Source: JBFWRK01 sp050248955 (lineage in GTDB: Bacteria > Actinomycetota > Acidimicrobiia > Acidimicrobiales > Ilumatobacteraceae). Taken from it: DNA of 41,929 nucleotides. The position numbers and the translations under genes are program-made. Location: the NCBI GenBank assembly GCA_050248955.1, contig JBFWRK010000026.1, forward strand, positions 1 through 41,929. Direction: 5' to 3'. A model generated the notes under the pieces. That model did not search any database and had not been told where the DNA came from. It saw nothing but the letters and a program-made list of their open reading frames with translations. Every line of letters begins with the position of its first letter. The first letter of the stretch is position 1. Positions 7,480 to 13,982 of this stretch are shown piece by piece.

Positions 7480-8592
7480 TCAGAGCTTCGCCCAGTAGGT
7501 GCCGGCGATCATGTCGGCGACGGTCTGGTGGTGGAGGAACGCGTGGTCGGGATCCTCCGGCATGACCGCCTCGCCGAAGCGGATCTGGCGTCGCGTGATC
7601 CGGAACATCACGATCGCATGGCGGATCGCGGCGTAGAAGATGTGCCAGTGCAGGTCGCGCGGCGTGTGCCCGGTGAGCGCCTCGTAGGCGGCGGCGACCT
7701 CGGCCGTGCGCATGAACGCCGGCATCCCCGGCATCCCGTACTGCTCGGTCAGGTCCTGGAAGAAGCGGTGGATGAAGATCATCCAGCCGAGGTCGACCTC
7801 GCGAGGACCGTGGCCCGCCATCTCCCAGTCGAGCACGGCGACCGGGACGAAGTCGCGGTAGATGATGTTCCCGATGCGGGCATCACCCCAGCTGACGACG
7901 CTGTCGCCCTCGTCGGCCGGCCAGTGCTCCTCGAGCCACTCGAAGCCGCGCTCGATCAGCGGGGAGCGGACGCCGTCGGCGGCGACCCATTCGTAGAACG
8001 ACCGCTGGTCGTTGACGTGACGGCGCAGACAGGTGTCGCCGGGCGCAGCGATGCCGAGGAACGCGGCGTCGGCGTCGTCGGCCGGGATCGAGTGGATCTT
8101 CGCGAGGACGTCGATCGACGCCTGCTGCAGCCGGGCCTGGTCGTCAGGATCGGCATCGAAGAACCAGTTGTCGCCGAACGGGTACGGCATCACGTCAGGC
8201 GGCACGAGGCCGTCGACACGCTGCATCACGAAGAACGGCGCGCCGAGCGGGGTCGGGTCCGGCTCGAGCCAGACCGTTGCGGGCACGGCGACGTCGGTGC
8301 GTGCCCCGACGAGCCGCATCGCGTGGAACTGGCGGGGCATGTCGTAGTCGCGGAACACGGGCTCTGCGGACGGATCGGGCGGGAGCCGGATGACGTACCG
8401 CTCGGTGCGCCGGGCGCCGTCGTCGTCCCACTCGGCGTCGAAGAGGATCGTCTCGCTCGACATGCCGTTCGTGGCGGGGACGACGAAGTCGGAGATCGTC
8501 GGGGACGGGAGCCGCGCCGCGAGCCACTCGGTCAATCGGGCGCGCAGCCGCGCGTGGTCCCTCGTCGAGGTGCGCGGGCGTTCGTCACTCAT
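7480..8592 (-). CDS. APH-like phosphotransferase family protein (ACAD10/11-kinase type)
   Basis: A 370-residue aminoglycoside-phosphotransferase-like kinase. The Brenner motif is SWGDARIGN, with Trp where classical APH enzymes have His, although the catalytic Asp and the metal-binding Asn are kept. LDWEMA corresponds to the DFG-type metal Asp. The N-terminal lobe holds GMSSETILFD, a glycine-loop-like segment, and PFFVMQRVDG in the hinge. The family includes the kinase domain fused to acyl-CoA dehydrogenase in eukaryotic ACAD10/11, so phosphorylation of a hydroxyacyl substrate is more likely than drug resistance. The ATG at 8592 fits the family start. A strong hairpin lies upstream, after padR. 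Confidence 0.8.
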   Translation of the reverse strand: MSDERPRTSTRDHARLRARLTEWLAARLPSPTISDFVVPATNGMSSETILFDAEWDDDGARRTERYVIRLPPDPSAEPVFRDYDMPRQFHAMRLVGARTDVAVPATVWLEPDPTPLGAPFFVMQRVDGLVPPDVMPYPFGDNWFFDADPDDQARLQQASIDVLAKIHSIPADDADAAFLGIAAPGDTCLRRHVNDQRSFYEWVAADGVRSPLIERGFEWLEEHWPADEGDSVVSWGDARIGNIIYRDFVPVAVLDWEMAGHGPREVDLGWMIFIHRFFQDLTEQYGMPGMPAFMRTAEVAAAYEALTGHTPRDLHWHIFYAAIRHAIVMFRITRRQIRFGEAVMPEDPDHAFLHHQTVADMIAGTYWAKL

Positions 8593-8684
8593 GCTCGACC
8601 ATGCTCGTCCTCCGGCGGCGGCGACGGTCCGGCTCCCCACGGCCGGCTCGGACGTGCCGCGCGATGGCGATCGTACCGCCGCCG

Positions 8685-8719
8685 CGACCACGATCTGACG
8701 CGTCGTCAGATCGTGGTCG
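8685..8719 (-). terminator. Perfect 16-bp stem hairpin between padR and the kinase gene
   Basis: CGACCACGATCTGACG (8685-8700) and its exact reverse complement (8704-8719) flank a CGT loop. It sits 14 bp past the padR-like stop and 93 bp before the kinase start. No T-tract follows, as is common for actinobacterial terminators. An alternative is a palindromic regulator site for the downstream operon. Confidence 0.65.
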
Positions 8720-8732
8720 GCCGGATGGCGGC

Positions 8733-9428
8733 TCAGTCGTCGTTCGCGGGCGGTGCCGCCGTTGGTGCGGCCGGCGGCGCGTCCTCGGCGAGCATCAGGT
8801 ACAGCTCGCGACGTGCGTGGTCGACGAGCGCCCTGGCGCGATCGATCTGGTCGCGGCGCCCGGTCATGCCGACCTGCTTGAGCGCCGCGGCGAGTGCGAA
8901 CCCCGACTCGGCCAACTTGCCGATGCCGCTCTCGTCCGAGTGCGGCGTCCACGGGTCGGGTCCTTCGTAACCCTCGGCGAGCGCACGGCCGGCGTCGGTG
9001 AGGGTGATGGTCTTGCGACCGTCCTCCGTCGACACCGAGACGAGACCCTCGTCCTCGAGCTGCGAGATGGTCGGGTAGATCGATCCCGGACTGGGCGTCC
9101 AGTGGCCGCCGGAGCGTTCGGCGATCTCCTGCATCAGCTGGTAGCCGTGCTTCGGACCGCTGCGCAGCAGCTGGAGGACCGCGGTGCGGATGTCGCCGCG
9201 CCGTCGCCGGCCGCGTCCGCGAGGGCCACCGCCGAAGCCGGGGCCACAGCCGAAGCCGGGAGCGCCGCGGAAGCCGGGCCCGCCGAAGGCGCGGTCGCGC
9301 ATGAACATCGCTGCCGCCATGCGGCGCCGGCCACGGCCGCTGCCGCTGCGCTGATCGTGATCGGTGACGAGCGGCTCGGCGCCGGCCATCGCGAGGTGGG
9401 GCAGGGAGGAGAAGGGGGAGTGGTGCAT
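8733..9428 (-). CDS. PadR-family transcriptional regulator with a Gly/Arg-rich N-terminus
   Basis: A 231-residue PadR regulator. The winged helix (about residues 77-155) is clear: RTAVLQLLRSGPKHGYQL, then SPGSIYPTISQLEDEGLV and GRKTITLTDAGR. A C-terminal helical region for dimerisation follows. The first 75 residues are unusual, with repeated GGP, GFG and RGRGRRR segments typical of disordered, nucleic-acid-binding tails. ATG at 9428 is preceded by AGGAG 8 nt away. An AT-rich palindrome lies 38 bp upstream and is probably an autoregulatory operator. An Ala/Pro tail ends the protein. Confidence 0.85.
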   Translation of the reverse strand: MHHSPFSSLPHLAMAGAEPLVTDHDQRSGSGRGRRRMAAAMFMRDRAFGGPGFRGAPGFGCGPGFGGGPRGRGRRRRGDIRTAVLQLLRSGPKHGYQLMQEIAERSGGHWTPSPGSIYPTISQLEDEGLVSVSTEDGRKTITLTDAGRALAEGYEGPDPWTPHSDESGIGKLAESGFALAAALKQVGMTGRRDQIDRARALVDHARRELYLMLAEDAPPAAPTAAPPANDD

Positions 9429-9465
9429 CGTCTGAGCTCCTGTTGTGTCGGTGTTGTGTGAGTAA

Positions 9466-9475
9466 CGATATATCG
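9466..9475. promoter_or_regulatory. Candidate PadR autoregulatory operator
   Basis: CGATATATCG is a perfect 10-bp palindrome in the 85-bp gap upstream of padR, strongly AT-rich for this genome. PadR regulators often bind such palindromes in their own promoters. Binding by this protein is inferred from position only. Confidence 0.5.
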
Positions 9476-9513
9476 AAACACATCACAACGCAACGCAATA
9501 GTCGTGCCGACGC

Positions 9514-10983
9514 TCAGCGGCTGGTCACGCTGCGGCCGGCGGGCGCGAGCGGCGCATCAAATGGCCAGCGGCCGATGCCGCCCTCCTCGAGGAGCATCCC
9601 GGTCATCGTCCGGTCGGCGTGCTGCTGGCGCCACACGAGCATCTCCTGCGCGAGGGCGAGCACCAGGGCCGGATCCGTGATCTGGGTGTTCCAGGTGGGG
9701 TCGGCGAGGTCGAAGCACCGCCACGACCCGTCGCCGAACTGCACGTACGCGGCGTCGCTGGTCCGCAGCGTGGCGACGTTCTGACGCTCCAGCCGGCGAT
9801 CCCACGGCCAGTCGTGGGGTCCATCGTGGATGAAGACGTCCCGCCAGTCGTACTCCCAGTGCGCCGCGGTCCGCCACCACGACGGCCGCTCGCCGCGGAG
9901 GAACGGCGTGAGCGGCACCCCGTCGCACTGTGCCGGCACGGTGAGGCCGAGCGCGTCGCAGACGGTCGGGAACAGGTCGACGTTCTCGGTGAAGTCGGCG
10001 ACGACCGAACCGTGGGCGGCGGGGTGACGCGGATCGCGCACGATGCCGACGACGTGGTAGCTCGACTCGAAGTACCCCAGCTTCTGGATCAGCCCCTGGT
10101 CGCAGAGCTGCTCGCCGTGGTCGGCGGTCACGACGACGAGCGTGTCCTCCCACTGACCGAGCCGTCGCAGCGCGGCCCACAACCGGCCGACCTGGTCGTC
10201 GACCTCGCTGACCATGCCGAAGTACTGCGCCCGCAGGCGGCGGATCCCGCCCTCGTCGGTGGGTGCACCAGCCTCGGGCACTCGGAGTGCGCGGCGGTGG
10301 AACGGATGCAGGTCGTCGGGGAGCGGGTGTGGGAGCGGGACGTCCGCAGGGTCGTACTCGCGCGACCACCGTCCGGCGGCCGCATAGGGCGGGTGCGGTC
10401 GGAGGTAGCTCGCATGCGCGAACCACGGACCGTCCTGGCGCTCGAGCCATTCGAGCAAGCGATCGGTGAGGAACGCCGAGTGGCTGTGCTCTTCGGGTCG
10501 ATCCGGCTCGGTCCGCAGGGCCGCCACCCCGTCGTCGCCGGCGTCGTGACCGAGCTCGTCCAGCCACGTCAACCACGGGACCAGGTCGTCGAAGCCGAGG
10601 CCGACGTCGAAGCCCGGCAGCACGCCTTCGTACGTCGACAGACGCGGGTCGTCGGGGTCGGTGACGATCCGCGGATCGACGCCCTGATCGGTGTAGCCGA
10701 ACAACGTCGGCGCGAAGCCGGCTCGCCGGGCGGCGTGGGCGATGTTGTCGAAGCGCTCGTCGAGCGGCGTGCCGTTCGCGACGACACGGTTGTTCATCTG
10801 GTAGGTGCCCGTGTAGAGCGCCGCCCGTCCAGGCGAGCACGGTGCCGCCTGGCTGTAGTGGCGAGCGAGCCGGACGCCCCGCGCAGCGAGCTCGTCGAGG
10901 TGCGGTGTGCGCACGAGTGGGTGCCCGGCCGACGACAGGCAGTCGCCGCGGAACTGGTCGAGCGTGATGAACAGGACGTTCAC
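9514..10983 (-). CDS. Sulfatase-superfamily hydrolase, phosphonate monoester hydrolase-like
   Basis: A 489-residue alkaline-phosphatase-superfamily enzyme. The motif APCSPGRAALYTG places Cys49 in the C-x-P-x-R signature that is converted to formylglycine. Metal-site residues include Asp9 (LFITLDQFRGD) and VTADHGE. Stretches such as TGTYQMNNRVV-NGTPLD, RPHPPY and RAQYFGMVSEVDDQVGR resemble phosphonate monoester hydrolase/phosphodiesterase enzymes more than classical arylsulfatases, so the substrate may be a phosphate diester, phosphonate ester or sulfate ester. Start GTG at 10983 has GGAGG close upstream and a -10-like TACCGT at 11028-11023; a further in-frame extension upstream is unlikely. 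The formylglycine-generating enzyme is not in this window. Confidence 0.8.
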   Translation of the reverse strand: MNVLFITLDQFRGDCLSSAGHPLVRTPHLDELAARGVRLARHYSQAAPCSPGRAALYTGTYQMNNRVVANGTPLDERFDNIAHAARRAGFAPTLFGYTDQGVDPRIVTDPDDPRLSTYEGVLPGFDVGLGFDDLVPWLTWLDELGHDAGDDGVAALRTEPDRPEEHSHSAFLTDRLLEWLERQDGPWFAHASYLRPHPPYAAAGRWSREYDPADVPLPHPLPDDLHPFHRRALRVPEAGAPTDEGGIRRLRAQYFGMVSEVDDQVGRLWAALRRLGQWEDTLVVVTADHGEQLCDQGLIQKLGYFESSYHVVGIVRDPRHPAAHGSVVADFTENVDLFPTVCDALGLTVPAQCDGVPLTPFLRGERPSWWRTAAHWEYDWRDVFIHDGPHDWPWDRRLERQNVATLRTSDAAYVQFGDGSWRCFDLADPTWNTQITDPALVLALAQEMLVWRQQHADRTMTGMLLEEGGIGRWPFDAPLAPAGRSVTSR

Positions 10984-11048
10984 GAAGGCCTCCGTCTGGC
11001 GGGGTGACGCGCCGGTGACCGCACGGTACTCAGGTCGCTTCGATCGAT

Positions 11049-11079
11049 GCCGGACTGTCACCGCCCTTGACAGACCGGC
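11049..11079. promoter_or_regulatory. Operator-like inverted repeat over the ferredoxin-P450 promoter
   Basis: GCCGGACTGTCA (11049-11060) and TGACAGACCGGC (11068-11079) form 12-bp arms with one mismatch around 7 nt. The right arm overlaps a consensus -35 TTGACA (11067-11072) pointing at the ferredoxin; a weak -10 GATGGT follows 17 nt later at 11090-11095. The site lies in the divergent gap between the sulfatase and the ferredoxin, so a repressor here could control one or both. The regulator is not known. Confidence 0.55.
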
Positions 11080-11144
11080 CGGCATGGTCGATGGTGCCGC
11101 GCTCACGAGGTCGCGCAGCGGCCTGTCCGATCGGGAGGAGCACG

Positions 11145-11339
11145 ATGAGGGTCACCGTGGACGACGCGCGTTGCACCGGCCATCAGATGTGCTCGATCGC
11201 CGCTCCCGAGGTGTTCGGCAGCGACGCCTACGGCAACGCCGTCGTGCTCATCCCCGGCGAGCTCCCGCCCGAGCACGAAGCGAGGGCTCGCCGCGCCGAG
11301 GGCAACTGCCCTGAACGCGCCATCATCATCCACGAGTGA
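11145..11339 (+). CDS. [3Fe-4S] ferredoxin, probable P450 redox partner
   Basis: A 64-residue ferredoxin. Cluster residues are Cys10 and Cys16 (CTGHQMC, with His13 where a 4Fe-4S protein would have Cys) and Cys55 (NCPERAI). This Cys-x5-Cys plus Cys-Pro pattern is the single [3Fe-4S] type found next to P450 genes in actinobacteria. ATG at 11145 has GGGAGGAG just upstream. The stop lies in an 18-bp tandem duplication, and the P450 starts 37 bp later. It would pass electrons from a ferredoxin reductase, not in this window, to the P450. Confidence 0.9.
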   Translation: MRVTVDDARCTGHQMCSIAAPEVFGSDAYGNAVVLIPGELPPEHEARARRAEGNCPERAIIIHE

Positions 11340-11359
11340 ACCATCATCCACGAGTGAAC
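11324..11359 (+). repeat. 18-bp perfect tandem duplication across the ferredoxin stop codon
   Basis: CATCATCCACGAGTGAAC occurs at 11324-11341 and again at 11342-11359, followed by a partial third copy (CATCA). The first copy encodes the last residues and stop of the ferredoxin, and the second lies just before the P450 ribosome binding region, so the duplication lengthened the spacer. Confidence 0.9.
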
Positions 11360-11376
11360 CATCAGAGGCAGCTGCG

Positions 11377-12591
11377 ATGACCGAGACCCAGCCCGTGGAC
11401 GAGTGGGCGACCGACTACGACATCTTCGACAGCGAGTTCGTGCGCGATCCGTACCCGACGCTGGCGGCGCTGCGCGAGTCGGCGTGCCCGGTGGCGCACA
11501 CGAACCGATGGGGTGGCTCGTGGCTGCCGACGCGCTACGACGACATCGTGGCGATCGCGCAGGAGCACGAGACCTTCACGTCGCGTCAGATCCTCGTCAC
11601 GGCGCCACCGCCGCAGCAGTACGAGGGTGCCTACGCCGGGATCGCTGCGCCGCCGATCAGTTCCGACCCGCCCGAGCACCACTGGCATCGCCGATTGATC
11701 CTGCCGACCTTCTCTCCGCAGTCGGTGGCCAAGTACGAACAGGGCACCCGGGACCTCTGCAACCGGTTGATCGACGGGTTCATCGAGGCAGGGGAGGCCG
11801 ATGCCGCAGGCGAGTACGCGCAGCAGATCCCTGTGCGCGTGATCGCCACGATGCTCGGCGTGCCGCTGGAGATGGCCGACGAGTTCACCGGCTGGGTCCG
11901 CGGCGTGCTCGAGGTCGGGCTCACCGATCCCGTCGTCCGGTTGGCGAGCCGGAACAAGATCGTCGAGTACTTCGCCGACCAGCTCGCCGATCGCCGCGCG
12001 CATCCCCGCGAACACGACCTGATCACGGAGCTCCTCGCCGCTGAGGTGGACGGAGCGCCGGTGCCCGACTCGTACGTGATCGGCGTCTGCAACCTGATGC
12101 TCGTCGCCGGGGTCGACACGACGTGGTCCGCGATCGGGTCGTCGTTGTGGCACCTCGCGCAGCACCCCGAGCACCGGCGCCAGCTGCGCGAGCAGGCCGA
12201 TCTCTGGCCGACCGCGGTCGAGGAGTTGCTGCGCGCGTACTCGCCGGTCACGATGGCGCGCATCGTCGACCACGACACCGAGTTCCAGGGCTGCCCGATG
12301 CATGCCGGCGATCGCGTGCTGCTGGCGTTCCCCGCCGCCAATCGCGATCCACGGATGTTCGAGCGACCCGACGATGTGATCCTCGACCGCGAGCACAACC
12401 GTCATGTCGCGTTCGGCTCCGGCATCCACCGTTGCGCGGGATCGAACCTCGCCCGCCTGGAGCTGCGCGTCGCGCTGCAGACCTGGTTGGCCCGCATCCC
12501 CGAGTTCGAGCTCGTCGATCCCGACGCGGTGACCTGGGCGGGCGGTCAGGTCCGCGGTCCCCGCCAGTGCCTCGTGCGCTTCGCGGCCTGA
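11377..12591 (+). CDS. Cytochrome P450
   Basis: A 404-residue soluble bacterial P450. The I-helix oxygen-activation motif is AGVDTT (about residue 245), the K-helix ExxR is EELLR, and the heme-binding loop is FGSGIHRCAGSNLA (about residues 346-359, with Cys as the iron ligand). The N-terminus lacks a membrane anchor. ATG at 11377 has a GAGG-containing upstream region. It forms a unit with the ferredoxin, and engB begins 2 bp after its stop. Residues 60-110 hold TAPPPQQYEGA and SDPPEHHWHRRL, the usual C-helix region with heme-propionate contacts. The substrate is not predictable; the sulfatase-like neighbour gives no firm clue. Confidence 0.93.
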   Translation: MTETQPVDEWATDYDIFDSEFVRDPYPTLAALRESACPVAHTNRWGGSWLPTRYDDIVAIAQEHETFTSRQILVTAPPPQQYEGAYAGIAAPPISSDPPEHHWHRRLILPTFSPQSVAKYEQGTRDLCNRLIDGFIEAGEADAAGEYAQQIPVRVIATMLGVPLEMADEFTGWVRGVLEVGLTDPVVRLASRNKIVEYFADQLADRRAHPREHDLITELLAAEVDGAPVPDSYVIGVCNLMLVAGVDTTWSAIGSSLWHLAQHPEHRRQLREQADLWPTAVEELLRAYSPVTMARIVDHDTEFQGCPMHAGDRVLLAFPAANRDPRMFERPDDVILDREHNRHVAFGSGIHRCAGSNLARLELRVALQTWLARIPEFELVDPDAVTWAGGQVRGPRQCLVRFAA

Positions 12592-12593
12592 CG

Positions 12594-13181
12594 ATGGCGC
12601 CGCCGCCGCTGCAGCTGACCTTCGTCATGTCCGCGACACGGGTGACCGACCTGCCCGACTCGCCGGCGGAGGTCGCGTTCGCCGGCCGGTCGAACGTCGG
12701 CAAGTCGTCGCTCATCAACGCGCTGGCGAACCGCAAGGGCCTCGCGCACGTCAGCAAGAGCCCCGGCCGCACGCAGTTGCTCAACCTGTTCGTGCTCCCG
12801 TCGGGCGCGACGGTCATGGACCTCCCCGGCTACGGCTACGCCGCAGTGCCCGGCCGGGTGCGGTCGGGCTGGCAGCAGATGATCGAGGGGTACCTCCTCG
12901 AGCGCGAAGCGCTGACGATGCTGATGCTCCTCGTCGACGGTGAGATCGGACCGACGAAGCTCGATCTGCAGATGCTCGACTGGGTTCGCGCGAACGAGAT
13001 CCCGCACACGATCGTGGCGACGAAGCTCGACAAGATCCGTCCGACCAAGTCGCCGGGCCGGCGCAGCGAGCTCGCGAAGGCGTGCATGCTCGATCCCGGA
13101 GACGTCGTCTGGGTGAGCGCGGCGAAGAACACTGGCATACCGGAACTGCGGGCGCTCGTGCTCGCCCACCTCGCCGGCTGA
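12594..13181 (+). CDS. engB: Ribosome biogenesis GTP-binding protein EngB/YsxC
   Basis: A 195-residue Era/Obg-type GTPase needed for assembly of the large ribosomal subunit. Its motifs are G1 GRSNVGKSS (residues 31-39), the G2 region SPGRTQ, G3 DLPGYGYA, G4 TKLDK and G5 VSAAKN. Length and motif spacing match the family. The start ATG is 2 bp downstream of the P450 stop and the next gene begins 1 bp after its own stop, so an essential housekeeping gene is embedded in an otherwise accessory-looking transcript. Confidence 0.93.
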   Translation: MAPPPLQLTFVMSATRVTDLPDSPAEVAFAGRSNVGKSSLINALANRKGLAHVSKSPGRTQLLNLFVLPSGATVMDLPGYGYAAVPGRVRSGWQQMIEGYLLEREALTMLMLLVDGEIGPTKLDLQMLDWVRANEIPHTIVATKLDKIRPTKSPGRRSELAKACMLDPGDVVWVSAAKNTGIPELRALVLAHLAG

Positions 13182-13182
13182 C

Positions 13183-13956
13183 GTGTCGATGGAAGGGCGG
13201 CGCGACGAGACGTTCGAGGCGACGGTCCACGCGCTCGAGGCAGCGATGGCCGATTGCTCCGCGCGCGACGATCGAGCCGGCTACTTCGCGGCGATGTACC
13301 TCGCGGTCACACGGACCGTGCAGGCGCGTGCGGCGGCCGGACGGTTCGACGATCCCGCGCGGATGGAGCGGTTCGTCGCCCACTTCGCCGGCCGGTACCT
13401 CGACGCGTACGACGGATGGCGTGCCGGTCGTCCGATCGCTGCGTCGTGGACGATCGCGTTCCGGACTTCTCGCCGTTGGCGGCCGATCGCGTTGCAGCAC
13501 CTGCTCCTCGGGATGAACGCGCACATCAACCTCGATCTCGGCGTCACCGCGGCCGAGTTCGCCGGCGTCGACGGATTGGCGACGGTCAGGCGCGACTTCG
13601 ACGCGATCAACCATGTGCTCGCCGACCTCGTCGACGCCTGCCAGTCAGCGGTCGGGACCGTGTCACCGTGGATCGACCTGGCCGATCGGGTCAGCGGTCC
13701 CGGCGACGAGGCGATCGTCCGGTTCAGCCTCGTCGCTGCCAGGCGCCAGGCCTGGCGAGCCGCCGAGCGGTTGGCCGAGCTCCAGGGTGCCGACCGCGAC
13801 CGCGCGGCGACCGAGATCGACGAGGCGGCGGCGCGGATCGGCCGCTGCGTCTGCAACCCTGGTCTGCGCGGGAACCTCGTGCTGTTGATCGTGCGGATGC
13901 GGGAACGGGCCCGGCCCCGCGAGGTGATCCGGATCCTGAACGAGGTGCGCGTCTGA
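13183..13956 (+). CDS. DUF5995 family protein
   Basis: A 257-residue, mostly helical protein recognised as a DUF5995-type protein. Visible conserved parts are AAMYLAVTRTVQ near residue 35, the central MNAHINLDLG and the C-terminal NPGLRGNLVLLIVRMRER. His residues in LQHLLLGMNAHINLDL could form a metal or substrate site, but no function is established. GTG at 13183 starts 1 bp after the engB stop; ATG at 13189 is an alternative. There is no signal peptide or membrane segment. It converges on the LigD-like gene. Confidence 0.75.
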   Translation: MSMEGRRDETFEATVHALEAAMADCSARDDRAGYFAAMYLAVTRTVQARAAAGRFDDPARMERFVAHFAGRYLDAYDGWRAGRPIAASWTIAFRTSRRWRPIALQHLLLGMNAHINLDLGVTAAEFAGVDGLATVRRDFDAINHVLADLVDACQSAVGTVSPWIDLADRVSGPGDEAIVRFSLVAARRQAWRAAERLAELQGADRDRAATEIDEAAARIGRCVCNPGLRGNLVLLIVRMRERARPREVIRILNEVRV

Positions 13957-13982
13957 GCGAAGGGGAGGTGCGCTCGTCAGAC
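13951..13982. terminator. Imperfect hairpin holding both convergent stop codons
   Basis: GTCTGAGCG (13951-13959) pairs with CGCTCGTCAGAC (13971-13982) with a small bulge. The DUF5995 stop TGA (13954-13956) lies in one arm and the LigD-like stop (13979-13977, minus) in the other, an arrangement like that at 6559-6584. No T-tract is present. Confidence 0.45.

Noticed and set aside
8685..8719. Insertion-sequence terminal repeat
   Set aside because: The two arms are separated by only three bases; no transposase lies nearby.
7471..8970. A 499-codon plus-strand frame opposite the kinase gene
   Set aside because: Valine/Arg-rich product without recognisable domains; the minus-strand kinase has complete motifs.
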